64,000 nucleotides of DNA from Sorex araneus (Eukaryota; Chordata; Mammalia; Eulipotyphla; Soricidae), in NCBI RefSeq assembly GCF_027595985.1, contig NC_073308.1:12611011-12675010 (forward strand), in the 5' to 3' direction. The position numbers and the translations under genes are program-made. This document shows, one piece after another, positions 50,936 to 62,540 of the stretch. The notes under the pieces were generated by a model. It was not told the DNA's origin, did no database searches, and saw nothing but the letters and a program-made list of their open reading frames with translations. Each line of letters opens with the position of its first letter. Position 1 is the first letter of the stretch.

Positions 50936-53270
50936 TATACATTTTTCTTAGAAATTTTAAAATCTTGTTAGACTTACTTTCAAAGTAAAGACAATATCCA
51001 ATTAAAACACATCCTTTCATTCTTTTACTTCATGTTGGAGCTTATAGGATGAAGAGGGGAGAATCAAAATAAGGAAGAGTCTCATGAGACTGTAGTGGTG
51101 TGGTATTGGTACTCAGATGGTGGGTGTGGCACACATAATTTAAAGAAGTATAAAACTATTTCTAAAAACATACAGATTTGTAAGCCAATATTATCTCACT
51201 GAAAAAAATTTAAATGTAAGTGAAAAAATTAAATTATTATAGCATTGTAAACCAAATGATTTCAATTTAAAAATAAAATTTAATATTTTTCAAAACTTTA
51301 TGTTAAACTTCACAAAATGATAAAACAGCTTGATTTTCTATTTGAAAAGGGGCCTTGGCACAAATTGAGGATTATATGATCTCAAATTTCCCATCTGTTT
51401 TTAAAGGCTGCGCTCTGCCTGGGAACTGTGCATGTAAAGAATGACTCAGAAGTTTTGGGGTTTTTTTGAATATATCATAAAATGAAGCTATTAATTATAC
51501 TTAAATGGAATTTTTCTTGTCACAAGTTATGCTTTCAATGGAGACATACGTTTCCTACAACTGACATAGTCAAAAGACTGTTAGGTTTTACTACCAGTTT
51601 TTTCCCACTTATGATCAGGATTTATCTCTTTGAAGCACTGTATGAAAGCTTGAATGCAAATTCAGTGACTTTGGCCATACCTACTTTGTTGAAGTCCCAA
51701 AAGAGAGTATCACAGCTGTTATTTCATTCATAGTTGAACAGGTGGTAGCTCTGTGTAAACCACTATGAATTGCAAGGCAAAATTTGCAAAGAAGAAGAGC
51801 ACTTTATCCAATTACTTCCTTGAAAAATGTCTATTGAGAAGACAAAAGAGTCAAGGTACAGGACAAAGCAGCATGCCTTAAGCTTAGATGCCACTCCACA
51901 TGTTTATTGGTGCACTCAGATCTGGATCTCTTTCAACAGCTGCTCTGCTTTCATACATGCTTCAAGAAGCGTAAACTCATTAGTGATAATGTCCAGAGAT
52001 GTATTCTTGTACAACCTGAAAGCATATCTAAAATAACCTAAAGGGAGACTTTGGTGTTTGGCAATCCTCCTGATAGAATTATGCTTACAGAAAAAGGGAG
52101 TTATTCACAAAGCACTATGGAATAGGCTAAAGATAAGCTGATTTTCAAAGTCACGGGCATTTTTACTTTACATTTTATTGACTGATGGTAAACAGACTCC
52201 CCTCCCACCGTTAAAATCATAATACTAGCACCCAATAATTCACCGGCTTCTTTTCCCCACCAATCTGGCTGAACAGGGCATGACTTTCTAATTCTACAGT
52301 TGCTGTTCACTGGCTGGGAATACTCTTTACCAGCTCTCTACATAACTGTCTCTTACTCCCCTTTTTAGATTTGTACTCAGACATGAAGTCAAAATGATAA
52401 TGCAACACTGAGTTTACCTAATCTTCCTGATTTTTCCCCCACAGTACTCACTGCCACCTCAAATATGACTATTCTGTAGACCAGTGTACACAAAGATTTC
52501 CTTCACTAGAACACATTCTTTATATCTTAAAAATATTTTATGTTTTCGGTTTTACTATTGGTCCCCATAAAATTAGGAGACAAGACCTTAAATAAATTAA
52601 AACAGCTAACTAGGGATTTGCTGATTTAAGTGAATCAGTTTCCTTTTCTACCACAAATATAGCTGTAGTATCAGTAAACTAATGCCACATATCATAAATA
52701 TAAATTATTTTTTTCATATTGTACTGCAGCTCTAACTGGATGAAAAGGAACATATAATTTATTAATTTCTGCTCTCTCTATTACTTTCGGTCAACAAGTC
52801 TAAGACCAAAGTTCTCCCTCTCTAGTGAAGGAGGGAGGCAGTTCAGGTTGGCTTCAGATATTCCTATGCTTACACAAATGGGTGAAAGTGAGCCATTTTG
52901 TGAAGTTTTTCATTAGAGACAATATATAGATACTTGTTTCAGTATGTGATCAAGTTCGTTCGAACCGAGTTTAACCGGATGGGGGATAACCTCTGATTTC
53001 TCTGTAACGATCATTCCTCCTTTGCATTTTCAACATCGTTTTCCTTTGAAGTATAACAGAAAAGTTTTAGGTACTAAATAAAAGTTCTATGCAGAATAAG
53101 AATTTCACATTTAAAGTGAAATTAATTAATATAGGCAGAACAAAAACATAAAGAATATTGGCATTTAACACGAAGCCAAAAGAGCATGCGAGCTTAAATG
53201 AACTGCCAAGAATCATCATCGTAAATCTCCCCTTTTGAAATGTGCTTCAAATTTTCTCATTGTGCAATAC
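50936..53270. other. AT-rich sequence, no feature seen
   Basis: A 2.3-kb stretch without recognisable repeat, exon or RNA gene. Short open frames show no domain. Confidence 0.4.
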
Positions 53271-53453
53271 TGGATTTTTTTTTTTGGCTTTTTTTGGGGT
53301 CACACCTGGCAATGTACAGGGGCCACTCCTGGCTCTGCACTCAGGAATTACCCCTGGCGGTGCTCGGGGGACCATATGGGAAGCTGGGCATCGAACCCAG
53401 GTTGGCCGCGTGCAAGGCAAACGCCCTACCCGCTGTGCTATCTCTCCAGCCCC
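53271..53453 (-). mobile_element. tRNA-headed SINE, antisense, near consensus
   Basis: Poly-T start, GGGGTCACACCTGGCAATG body, ATCGAACCCAGGTTGG box, and CTATCTCTCCAGCCCC head end. Flanked by the repeat GCAATACTGGATTTT (53262 and 53453), a clean target duplication. Confidence 0.95.
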
Positions 53454-53467
53454 GCAATACTGGATTT

Positions 53468-54700
53468 TGTAATATTCCTCAGCACAAACTCAAATCTCAA
53501 GAGAAAGATCTAGTTTTAGTGAAAATCTTCTACAAGTAACTGCAAATTTTAGAATTCTAAATCATTATCTGTATTCTAAGTGTCTTCCTTAACACCCCAC
53601 AGGAAATGAAGTACAACATGTATTATAACTTCCATGAAGTTCAATGAATTTCACTACCCCAGTGAGAAAGAAAAAAAAATACATTTTATACATCCTGAAA
53701 AGACTTTCCAGAGACCTTTAACACTTTCTAAAATTGAAAATTATGAAGCATGAGGAAAACCTCTTTTGGCTTAATTTCAATAGTTCCTATACCTTAGTTA
53801 TTTCAAATCATGAGCGTCGTACACCAGATACTTTAACAATCCTACAATACAAGCATGCTGAAAACACTTGAACTGCCAGTGTTTAAAACATGAAACCTTT
53901 TTTGGTTTATTGATGGTTTCTATGCCTCTATTATATGGAGAACAGCCTAAATTCTTTACTAAAGTTGGCTGAGGCTTGTAAGATAAAGCCTTAGTTCCCT
54001 GAACTCTTATTTCACTTAAGTTAAAAAGAATTTCAACTAATAATAACCATTAATGTTTCTCCAATAAGATTTTAGATTGAGAATTTCAATTTCTCTGTAG
54101 GCGCCACATTCTGATTATTAATCTTTGTTTAAAACTTTGCCTAACAAGTTCCAAAAACACCTAAACTTTTTAAACTGTTGGATGGTTTAAGGATTTCTAC
54201 TTCTGATTTTAGCCTGACTCTAACACTTGAGTACTCAACACAGACAGACAGAAAGACAACAAACACCACACATGCATGTGCACAAATATATACCTGATCG
54301 ATCAATCTGACCCTTCAAGAATGGCAGGGAAAAAACCGAATAGACTGAGAAAGGAAGGGAAGTCCCCAGGGCAAAGTAAATTCCGTCGGCCGATTGGGAA
54401 CATTGCTCCTCGTTTCCCTGCCTGACATGCCAGTTTCCTGCTTGTTAAAAATGGGTCAAAAAAGCGCTTTTGTTACTATGAAGCCGGCAAAATAAATTAT
54501 GAGTTATTGTAAACCTAAGGTGGCAAAATGTTGGCCAATTCTTTTACTTTGACAAAAAGTTCTTAATTACCTTAAATCATAAAATCTTCACACCAGACCT
54601 GGACACTAACATTTTCACACTACAAACATACTTTCAGATACATACACACAAGTCATTGGCACTCACGAAAGTTTTAAATAGCAGCATAAGAAAACACCCA
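53468..54700. other. No recognised feature
   Basis: AT-rich with a more GC-rich end after 54300. The rightmost part may belong to the retroviral element next to it, but I cannot show this. Confidence 0.35.
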
Positions 54701-54776
54701 AACTAATTGTATCTCTGCCCTGTTTTTTACAAAAGCTCTTGTTTTAAACTAGGCCGGTTAAAAACTAGGAGTTCAG

Positions 54777-55335
54777 CTAACTTCTGCCAGGCCACGATGT
54801 CCTACCAAACAGTGCCCCGTTCCTGGAGTGTCCTGGGAGCAGTGGGGACGTCTCCCACACTCCCCGACCAGCTACCCTCCAGCGGGCCGTGTATTTTGCA
54901 TTCACTCTCACCATCCACTCAGGGAACAAAGGGTCAAGCTCACTCTGAGGAGCCTCTTCCGACTTGGTGTCGGACTGGAAAGAAATCAGGGCCACGGTGA
55001 TTACACCATAGGCGTCCAATTCCTCTGCGGGGATCAAGTCCCCTTTCTGATGGGCATGAGACATTTCTTTTCCTCCTCTTTTCCACAGTTCTTATGTACT
55101 TATGTACTTATGTACTTATATACCCTCTCAAGGAGGCGTCACACTACTTGCTCCTTCAAAGGCAGACCAAATGCTTTTGTCAGAGTTCAAAATATCAAAT
55201 TAAACCTCCCTCTGTGACAAAACAGAACTGCCCATTGCCCATCACCCCTTTTCTCCAATCTCCGAGAGGCTATGCAATCTCGGTGCAACGTGATCCCTCT
55301 CGGTTTCTCCTGTACCGGTCCTTTACCTTCAGGCC
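54777..55335 (-). mobile_element. Retroviral internal fragment: leader and possible 5' coding part
   Basis: Lies directly downstream (minus strand) of the LTR and primer-binding site. A 95-codon open frame runs from 55064 to 54777. It is at the place where a gag start would be expected, but I do not recognise its product. A short run of TTATGTAC repeats sits at 55093-55118. Old and incomplete; no partner LTR seen on the other side. Confidence 0.45.
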
Positions 55336-55351
55336 CCACACTTGGGCGCCA
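55334..55351 (-). promoter_or_regulatory. Lysine-tRNA type primer-binding site
   Basis: On the minus strand, two bases after the LTR end, the sequence TGGCGCCCAAGTGTGGGG appears. It is close to the site complementary to a lysine tRNA used by betaretrovirus-like elements. It fixes the LTR as the 5' LTR and the orientation as minus. Confidence 0.7.
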
Positions 55352-55353
55352 GA

Positions 55354-55926
55354 TGTTGCATGAACGTTCGTGCGGTCAGAGGCGCTGAGATAAGGAACTC
55401 AGAAGAAATATGTTTCATGGAGGACCAGGCTCGCTCTGGCTCTTGGCAAAGGCAGAGGGCCTCATGGATCTCCTCTTATTGATCATGGCACTTCCAAAGG
55501 GCACAATACATTGATGTCACCAAAGGCACCAAAAGATGTTACAGGAAGAATATTGAGGCAACATTGTTCTCTTGTATCTGCAGGCCAGTAATCTAGGCCT
55601 CGGGAAAGAGATACAAAACCAGAACTGAAACCTTCCTTGGGCTGAAAGCACTCGGATTTACATCCCAAAGACCAGGCTGGGCTGCCACAGGAAATCTACA
55701 TGTCAATTACAGACTAGGCAGCACCTGAAATCTACATCCCAAAGACTAGGCTGGGCCAGAGCCTGGAATTTACAATGTCAAAAGTCAGGCCTGGCTAGCA
55801 CCTAAGATCTGCATGTCAAAGACCAGCCAGGCTTCTGTGAGAAAAGGAAAACTGCCTCTGAAATTATTTTCTGAAGGCAGCTGAAAAGGGGAAAATATTC
55901 CTGTCTGCAGTACAGTGTCCCCAACA
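55354..55926 (-). mobile_element. 5' LTR of a class II-type endogenous retrovirus
   Basis: Third copy of the LTR at 2378 and 3146, with TGTTGGGG and GCAACA ends on the minus strand. The poly(A) signal is changed to AATAAG near 55480. It abuts RTE sequence at 55927, so the retrovirus appears to have entered the older LINE. Confidence 0.75.
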
Positions 55927-58440
55927 TCATCCTGTTTGCATAGGGCCCAGGTCTCTGAGGCATATGTTAGTGCAGGAAGAATGGTGGAGTCGAAAAGATG
56001 TGCCCGGAGCCAGAGGTTCTTCGTCCTCTTAACCACTTCTTCGATGCTCCTGAAGGCTGCTCTCTTCCTCCTGCGCAGTTGTGGCTCCAAGTAATTCCTC
56101 ATGTTGAGTTCTTGACCGAGGTACACAAAGCTGTTGCATTCGGAGATGTTCGTTCTGTTCAGAGCAAATGGAACGTCAGGAACTAGTTTGTTTTTTCAGG
56201 AACATCATTTTGCTGAGATTCAGCTACATTCCTACCTTTCCAAACTCGAGGTCGAAGTTGGCAAGCATTTGTGCTGCTTGGCTAATGTTTGGCGTTATGA
56301 GAACAATGTCATCAGCGAAGCGGAGGTGATGTTGTTGCCGACCATGTATCTTCACTCCCATTCCTTTCCATTCCAGTTGTCACAAGATGTTCTCAAGGGT
56401 GACACTGAAGAGTTTTGGTGAAATGGTATCATCCAGCCGAACCCCTCTCTGTAGGCCAATGATCACTTCCTTGTAGAATGGTGAGATGCTGATGGTGAAT
56501 TCTTAATACAGCTCACAGAGGATCTTGATGTACTAAATTTGAACACCCTGTTTGGCTAGGGCTTCGATGACCACTCCAGTCTCAACAGAATCAAAGGCCT
56601 TCTTTAAATCAATGAATGTTAGACTAGAGCAGCATCTTGAACTCTCATGAAACTTCAATGAGTTTGGTCACCGTGTGGATATGGTTGATCCTGCTGAATC
56701 CTTTTCAAAACCCAGTTTGTTCGCATGGTTGTCCTTCATCTAGTGTTCTGCCTATTCTATTCAGGATGATTCGAGTGAACGACTTGTAGACAATGGATTT
56801 CAGGCAGATCAGGCAATAGTTGCCGATGTCATGGATGTCTCCCTTCTTGTACAACAGAATGGTCCTGCTGGTATTCCATTGGGATGAAACCTTGCATTCC
56901 GACAGGTAGCTTGTGAAGAACCGAGCCAGTGTATTGATGAGTACTGGCGGCAGACTCTTCAGGTGTTCGGGTCTGACCTTGTCTGGACCAGGTGCTATAT
57001 GCATCTTTATCGACGAAATGACCTTTTGGATTTCAGAAGGGAGAATGCTGGGAATCACATATCCATCCTGCGGAATTTGGTATGTGGGCAGGTGGATGTG
57101 GCTGTCGAAGAGATCCGAGCAGAAGTCATGAATAATCCTCTCCATTGCCCTTCTGGAAGATGTGATAAATCCATCAGGACGTTGGAGGGCAGTCATCTTT
57201 GTCTTGTAGTTGGCGAAGGACAGGCGAGTGTTGTGAATACTTTTTCCGGCTTCTGCCGCATTGGCCAACACTGCTGCTCTTCTCTCTTTGAGGTCTTCCT
57301 TTATCGCTTCTCTGCACAGCTTTGTGAGCTCAAGCGTTAGCTTGTGGTTGCCTAAGGCTCATGCCAAACCATGTTGGCAAATGACCTCGAGAGTTTCTGA
57401 AGACAGGCACCTGTTTCTGGCTTTCCTACTCTTGGCATTTTTCACGCAATCATTGACATGCTGAACCAGTCGATCATATTCCTCGTCCCTGTTGTTAACA
57501 ATGGCATCTTTCCACGTTGCCACAATAGTGCCAAAGAACTCCCAGTTGGTGGTCATTCTGGGAGTTCTCTTCTAAAACTTAAACTTTGCAGTCCTTTCTC
57601 CCCACTCTGTGAAGTAAAATTTTGCATTAATAAGACAGTGGTCTGACCCGTTTGGAATTGTAGGGCCACAGCGACATCGGTCAGGCAAAACCTTCCATGG
57701 ATTATGATGTGGTCAATTTCATTATGGAACTGTCCAAGGGGAGCCTCCCATATCAAACATTTATATTCGGCCTTCTGGAACTGTGAGTTACCATGGATGG
57801 TCCTGGTCGATATGACGAACTCAGATAGTCTCTCACCCTGTTCGTTCTATTCTAGGCCATGGGACCCAATGTGGAGTTCTTCGGGTGACCTCAGTCCTAT
57901 CTTGGCATTAAAATCACCAACAATGATCTTGTATAAGGTGTGGCCTTCTTTATAGAACTTCTCCAGCTCCATGTAGAACTTCACAATTTCTTCTCCATTG
58001 TACTTGGACGTTGGTGCATAGACAACAAAGACAGAAACTGCCGTCAGTTAGCCACATCTATTCAAGTGTAATAGTCCGATTTGGGTTGTTAGGCATTTGA
58101 ATGAATCAGTGCTCATGGCCAGTTCCTGTTGACAAGGACACCGACGCCATCGATGCCTCTGTTGTTGCATGTTCCGAGGAACAGTTCTTCTCCGATGTCG
58201 AAAATGGCATGATGTGATTGATGCCTTCTCATTTCGGTCAGGCCAATGATATTGTACTTGATCTTCTGTGCTTGCACCATCAGGTCCTCGAGGGATGCTT
58301 CTGATGCCACTGTACGTGTGTTGAAAGCACAGACTGTCATTTTAGTCTTTCTTCGTTTTGGCAGTCTAGTTCGTCCCTGAGAATTTGTCAGCCTCTCCTT
58401 GCTCATCCTTGCTCTCTCGGTGTCAGGCAAAGAGCATCCA
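55927..58440 (-). mobile_element. RTE-type LINE, frame-broken, C-terminus missing
   Basis: Minus-strand pieces in order: apurinic-type endonuclease start (58430-58113, GLTEMRRHQS and GVGVLVNRN), endonuclease end (57756-57553, HNEIDHIIIHGRFCLTDVAV), linker (57556-57359), reverse transcriptase (57271-56705, APGPDKVRPEHLKSLPP), catalytic FADD at 56308-56319, and the C-terminal part (56126-55930, LPALTYASETWALCKQ). Several frameshifts and stops separate them. I recall this family from shrew and strongylid nematodes as a horizontal-transfer case. The last part of the protein is cut off by the LTR. Confidence 0.85.
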
Positions 58441-58544
58441 ACATATACAAGTCTTTTTCTTTTCTAAAAATAATTCTTTGAGAAAAATCTCAGATCAATT
58501 TTCTCTCTCTCCTTGTTTTTGGAACAACACTAGTAGTTTCAGGT

Positions 58545-58690
58545 TTTTGGTGGTACTCAGGGCTTATTTCTGGCTCTGCATTCAGAGATCACTCTTAGTA
58601 GGCTAAGGGGCTATGGGGTGCCAGGGATGGAACGCCATTCAGCCACTGCAAAATAAATGCCCTACCTTCAGTACTACTTCTCCAGCCCCT
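58545..58690 (-). mobile_element. tRNA-headed SINE, antisense, old
   Basis: GGTGGTACTCAGGGCTTATT body and ACTTCTCCAGCCCC end (reverse of the head). Confidence 0.7.
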
Positions 58691-59029
58691 CTAATCAGTT
58701 GTCTCCTATTCCCGGGATAAAAATCTCTCTTTAGCTATTTTTTAAATTCTAGATCCAAAAAGCATGTATACTTTCCCCCCTATTCAATCAAGCATTTCTC
58801 ATCTACACAGACTCATTCAAAGACAGTTATTTATGTTTAGAAATCTTATAACTTAATACTTTTGTATCATTACTCAAGTATAAATTTTGCTATAAGTACA
58901 GCTATTAAGCAAATTTTCTTTTAAATATCCCCAGTATAACTATGACTTTCGGCGATTTCTAAACCCATGTTCTTAAATAATAGGATCATTACTGTTCTGC
59001 TTACTTGAACAAAAAAATAATAGCACCAT
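58691..59029. other. No recognised feature
   Basis: Short AT-rich spacer. Confidence 0.4.
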
Positions 59030-59268
59030 AGCACTGTTATCCTGTTGTTCATCAATTTGCTCGAGCGCGCAATGGGTAATGTCTCCATTGTGAAATTTCT
59101 TGTTACTGGTTTGGCAGATTGAATATGCCACGGGGACCTTTCCAGTCTCCGCCATGCAGGTGAGATACTCTCAGTAGCTTGCCGGGCTCTCCGAGAGGGA
59201 TAGAGGAATCAAACCCAGGTCAGCTGCATGCAAGGCAAACTACCCACTGTGCTATCGCTCCAGTCATT
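59030..59268 (-). mobile_element. Composite SINE, antisense, near full length
   Basis: CACTGTTATCCTGTTGTTC tail, GTAGCTTGCCGGGCTCTCC middle, TGTGCTATCGCTCCAGTC head. Confidence 0.85.
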
Positions 59269-59399
59269 AAACAATAATATATCACTGATTTCCATTCCTG
59301 TGGCATTTCCTTTACTCTTTTTGTCTACACCTGTGCAAATGTATTGAAATATGTCATTTCCACTTCCCTTAATAAGCTTTTGTTTACCTGCTTCGTGGT

Positions 59400-59640
59400 A
59401 GCACTGTAGCACTGTCATCCCATTGTTCATCGATTTGCTTGAGCAGGCTCCAGTAACATTTCCATTTGTCCCTATCACATGCTAGGATAGGCCAACTGCG
59501 TCTGCTCCCTCCAGGAACACGAAGTGAGACCCGTTATTGTTAATCGATATGCCACAGGTAGCTTGCCAGGTTCTGCCTTACGGGCGTTATAACCTCAGTA
59601 ACTTGCTGGGCTCTCTGAGATGGGGCAAAGGCTTCTGAGA
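59400..59640 (-). mobile_element. Composite SINE relative, antisense, variant
   Basis: Tail CACTGTCATCCCATTGTTC and GTAGCTTGCCAGGTTCTGCC present, with an unusual insert near 59470-59530; the head is missing. Confidence 0.7.
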
Positions 59641-59761
59641 GCGGCCTCCAATTGCCTTACAGGTGTTTCTAGTCTACCGAATGTAAGCTTTTGGTTGACT
59701 GGCATGTTCTAATGATCTGCACGCTGACAAACATGCACCTGCCTATGTTTCTGGGCCGCAC

Positions 59762-59965
59762 CTGGGACATCTACGGCCTCAGATTGATCTCCTTGAGGTT
59801 GACGGAGTGCACCCAGAGGTTGGTGAGCAGCTGGCAGCACAGGAGCCCATCGCAGAGGGTCTGTGCCAGGTAGAACACCCACACTGAGTCCCAGGCCACC
59901 CGTTGGTTGACAGGCAGCACCTTGCAGTGGATAAGCCATTGCGTGCACTACCACCACGGCTCCAT
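59762..59965 (-). pseudogene. VAV3: VAV3 exon 1 pseudogene
   Basis: The minus strand from 59965 encodes the first 68 residues of a Vav calponin-homology domain (MEPWW, then [24 protein letters not shown], ending MSQ). Agreement is better with VAV3 than with VAV1 or VAV2 at MEPW, IHCKVLP, LAQTL and [11 protein letters not shown]. Two CAG-to-TAG stops, at codons 6 and 65, rule out function. After MSQ the text is GTGCGG, which looks like the first intron's donor rather than exon 2. So this is a genomic exon fragment, not a processed copy. The GC-rich sequence up to about 60070 is probably its 5' UTR. Confidence 0.7.
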
Positions 59966-60075
59966 GCCCGACAGTGCTGTCACTTGGCCCTGCTGGGGCA
60001 GGTGGCAATGCTTCGGCCAACTCAAACTGCCCCCTCCCTCCTCTGAGGGGCCCCGGTGAAGACAACCTGGTGTGG
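59966..60075 (-). other. GC-rich probable 5' UTR of the VAV3 fragment
   Basis: GC-rich, CpG-poor block upstream of the pseudo-ATG; its end near 60075 is a guess from base composition. Confidence 0.4.
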
Positions 60076-60109
60076 GAGCCAGAGATTCTGCCTATATAGC
60101 TGTAAGAAA

Positions 60110-60250
60110 GGACAAAGCCTTGTGATTTGTCATGAAATGGATGAAATTAGAGGACATTATGCTGAGTCAAGTAGTTAGAAGGAAATGGATACACACAGAA
60201 TGATCTCTCGCATATGTCTGATTTAAAGATATATAGTAAGGGATCAACAA
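60110..60250 (+). mobile_element. L1 3' region fragment, sense
   Basis: ATGAAATGGATGAAATTAGAG and ATTATGCTGAGTCAAGTAG parallel the L1 3' text at 47270-47330. Confidence 0.55.
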
Positions 60251-60419
60251 TATTAAAAGGCAACCGAATTTTTTTATATTCCTGTGATTTTTAATCATAA
60301 TTGCAATATTAAAAAATTCACACAGTACTACATCTTCTGCCAGTACCAAATTTACAGACAGGAAAGGACAGGCTCAAACCTAGGTTCAGTGTAACAGCAT
60401 TCTAAAGATTAGTCACAGT

Positions 60420-60592
60420 GGGGCTGGAGTGATAGCACAGCAGGTAGGGTGTTTCCCTTGCATGCGGCCAACCCAGGTTCAAATCCCAGCATCCTGTATG
60501 GTAACCTGAGCACCGCCAGGAGTAATTTCTAAGTGCAGAGCCAGGAGTAACCCCTGTGCATTGCCTGTGTGATCCAAAAAAAAAAAAAAAGG
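60420..60592 (+). mobile_element. tRNA-headed SINE, sense
   Basis: GGGGCTGGAGTGATAGCACAG head, full body, 15-A tail. Confidence 0.95.
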
Positions 60593-60792
60593 CAACCAAA
60601 TTAGACAGTTGGTCCTCAGAAGAGTTTGCGGAGAGGAGGTGTTGAATAGTGGGAGATTTAGGGGCCCTTGATAGAGAAAAGTGGGTGTTATGTTGATGAG
60701 TCTGGTGTTGTAATAATATATGCAGGAAATTCTTATTAATATCATTATAAATAACAGAAAATCAAAAAGATTAAAAGATTTAAGTTAAAAAA

Positions 60793-60943
60793 TTTGGAGG
60801 TTGAAGAGATAGTCATGCATGTAGGGCACTTGCCTTGCACAAAACCAAATGAAATTTGATCCTGGCAATACATATGATCCCTCAAGCCCTGCCAGGAGTG
60901 ATCCTAAGTACAGGAGTGTAAGCCCTGAGCCAAGAAAAAAAAA
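60793..60943 (+). mobile_element. tRNA-headed SINE, sense, old
   Basis: TTGGAGGTTGAAGAGATAGTC head remnant, GCACTTGCCTTGCAC box, A-rich end. Confidence 0.65.
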
Positions 60944-61021
60944 TTAATAGAAATAAAATTTCATATATATACATATTAAGGATCTGAATAATAAGGCGAT
61001 AGTCTAAATTCATAAGAACAA

Positions 61022-61125
61022 TGAACTGTCACTGTCACTGTCATCCCATTGCTCATCAATTTGCTCAAGTGGGAACCAGTAACGTCTCCATTGTGAGACT
61101 TGTTACTGTTTTTGGCATATGTAAA
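61022..61125 (-). mobile_element. SINE tail fragment, antisense
   Basis: TGTCACTGTCACTGTCATCC then AACGTCTCCATTGTGAGAC and TTTTTGGCATATG; only the RTE-derived tail is present. Confidence 0.8.
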
Positions 61126-61900
61126 TATACAAAGCAGATACACAAAAGGAACAAAAATGCTTTTGTTTGCATTAAGATCAAGAATTCAGTTTATGAGTCA
61201 ATCAAACATGGTTATGAAAATTTATTACCAGTTAAATCAATAAAATATTTAAAACTAGTGAAGTCATATGTCCTGTTTTTTATTTTGCTCATTGTATATT
61301 GAGCTATATACAATGTGATGAGATTTGTGCTGGAACACTGTATATCTAAAACTCAATGAGTAAAGCCCATGTAAATCATAATATAAAAATCAATAAAAAG
61401 AAATTACTGAGTAAAATAAAAAACAGAGACATTCTGACACATTTTTGAAGCTTTGTCACAGTTGGTCTATGATCTGTTTTATTAACTAACGAAATCCTTA
61501 AGAAACCTAATATATTCCTCTAACTTCTGCAATTTTCTAGTGTGAAGATGGTTATAGTATCAAATCAGAAAAACAAAAATTCTAATCTTCCTTGTATCTG
61601 ACTTTCAACTTTTTGAAAATCTATTCAGGTAAAAGACTGTGTTATTTTTCTGTGCATGATGACCTTAGACTATTCAGGTTTTACTTTTCTCATTAGGGTT
61701 GAAAAATGGTTCGTTAGAGACCATCTGACTTGATGAAAAGCAAGCTCCCTGAGGACAAGGTTTTTATCATAAAGGTTGTATTTTATTCTCAGCAACAGTC
61801 ACAAAGTTGAGATCACTCAGGTATTGTCACATAAAGTAAATTAATTAAGAATTAGAAACTGCTGATACAACTTTAGGAACCTCTCTACTTGATTTCGTTG
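61126..61900. other. No recognised feature
   Basis: AT-rich, no repeat family or gene recognised. Confidence 0.4.
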
Positions 61901-61904
61901 TCGT

Positions 61905-62085
61905 TGTTGTTTATTTGGAGGCCACATCTGGCAGCACTCAGAGCTTAGTCCTGGATCTTGGCTCTGGGATTACTCCAGGTGCAGCTCGGGATATCATAAT
62001 GGGTGCTGAAAATGGAATCTGGGTCTGCCATGTTCAAGAAAAGAGCCCTTCCCACTGTATTAGCACGTTGGCCTCTTCTACATGA
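61905..62085 (-). mobile_element. tRNA-headed SINE, antisense, old
   Basis: TTATTTGGAGGCCACATCTGG body, then degraded head near 62060. Confidence 0.6.
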
Positions 62086-62092
62086 ACCCTGT

Positions 62093-62440
62093 CGATGTCA
62101 CTGTTATCCCATTGTTCATCGATTTGCTCAAGCAGGCACCAGTAATGTCTCCATTGTGAGACTTGTTGTTACTGTTTTTGGCATATCAAGTATGGCACGG
62201 GTAACTTGCCAGTCTCTGCCGTGAGGGCAGGATACTCTTAGTAGCTTGCCAGCCTCTCCGAGAGGTACTACGTATGTATCTGTTACTGTATTTTGGATAT
62301 TTGGATATGAATATGCCACGGGAGCTTGCCAGGCTCTCTCAAGTGGGCAATAGACTCTCGGTAGCTTGTCAGGTTCTTTAAGAGGGAGAACTAGGCTATT
62401 AGACGCATTGCAGCTGCGTGCTTCCGGGAGCTTGGTTGTA
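62093..62440 (-). mobile_element. Composite SINE with an internally repeated middle, antisense
   Basis: Tail at 62093-62180 (CACTGTTATCCCATTGTTC), then GTAGCTTGCCAGCCTCTCC near 62240 and a second GCCACGGGAGCTTGCCAGG near 62315. Either a duplicated middle or two overlapping copies. Confidence 0.7.
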
Positions 62441-62540
62441 TGGTCTCTGGATGTTGACCATCCATATTTTAAAATATAGAATAATTATCAGCCTTTCTTG
62501 TTATATCAGTTATTTATTTATTTGCAATATCCAGTAGAAG

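Noticed and set aside
53240..53539. Three overlapping plus-strand open frames of 76-99 codons
   Set aside because: They read through an antisense SINE in all three frames.
59762..59965. Assignment to VAV1
   Set aside because: Considered first, but the MEPW start, IHCKVLP, LAQTL and NLKEINLRP agree better with VAV3.
59709..60065. 118-codon minus-strand open frame over the VAV3 fragment
   Set aside because: It is in a different frame from the Vav text and has the Pro/Ala/Gly-rich look of an off-frame reading of GC-rich DNA.
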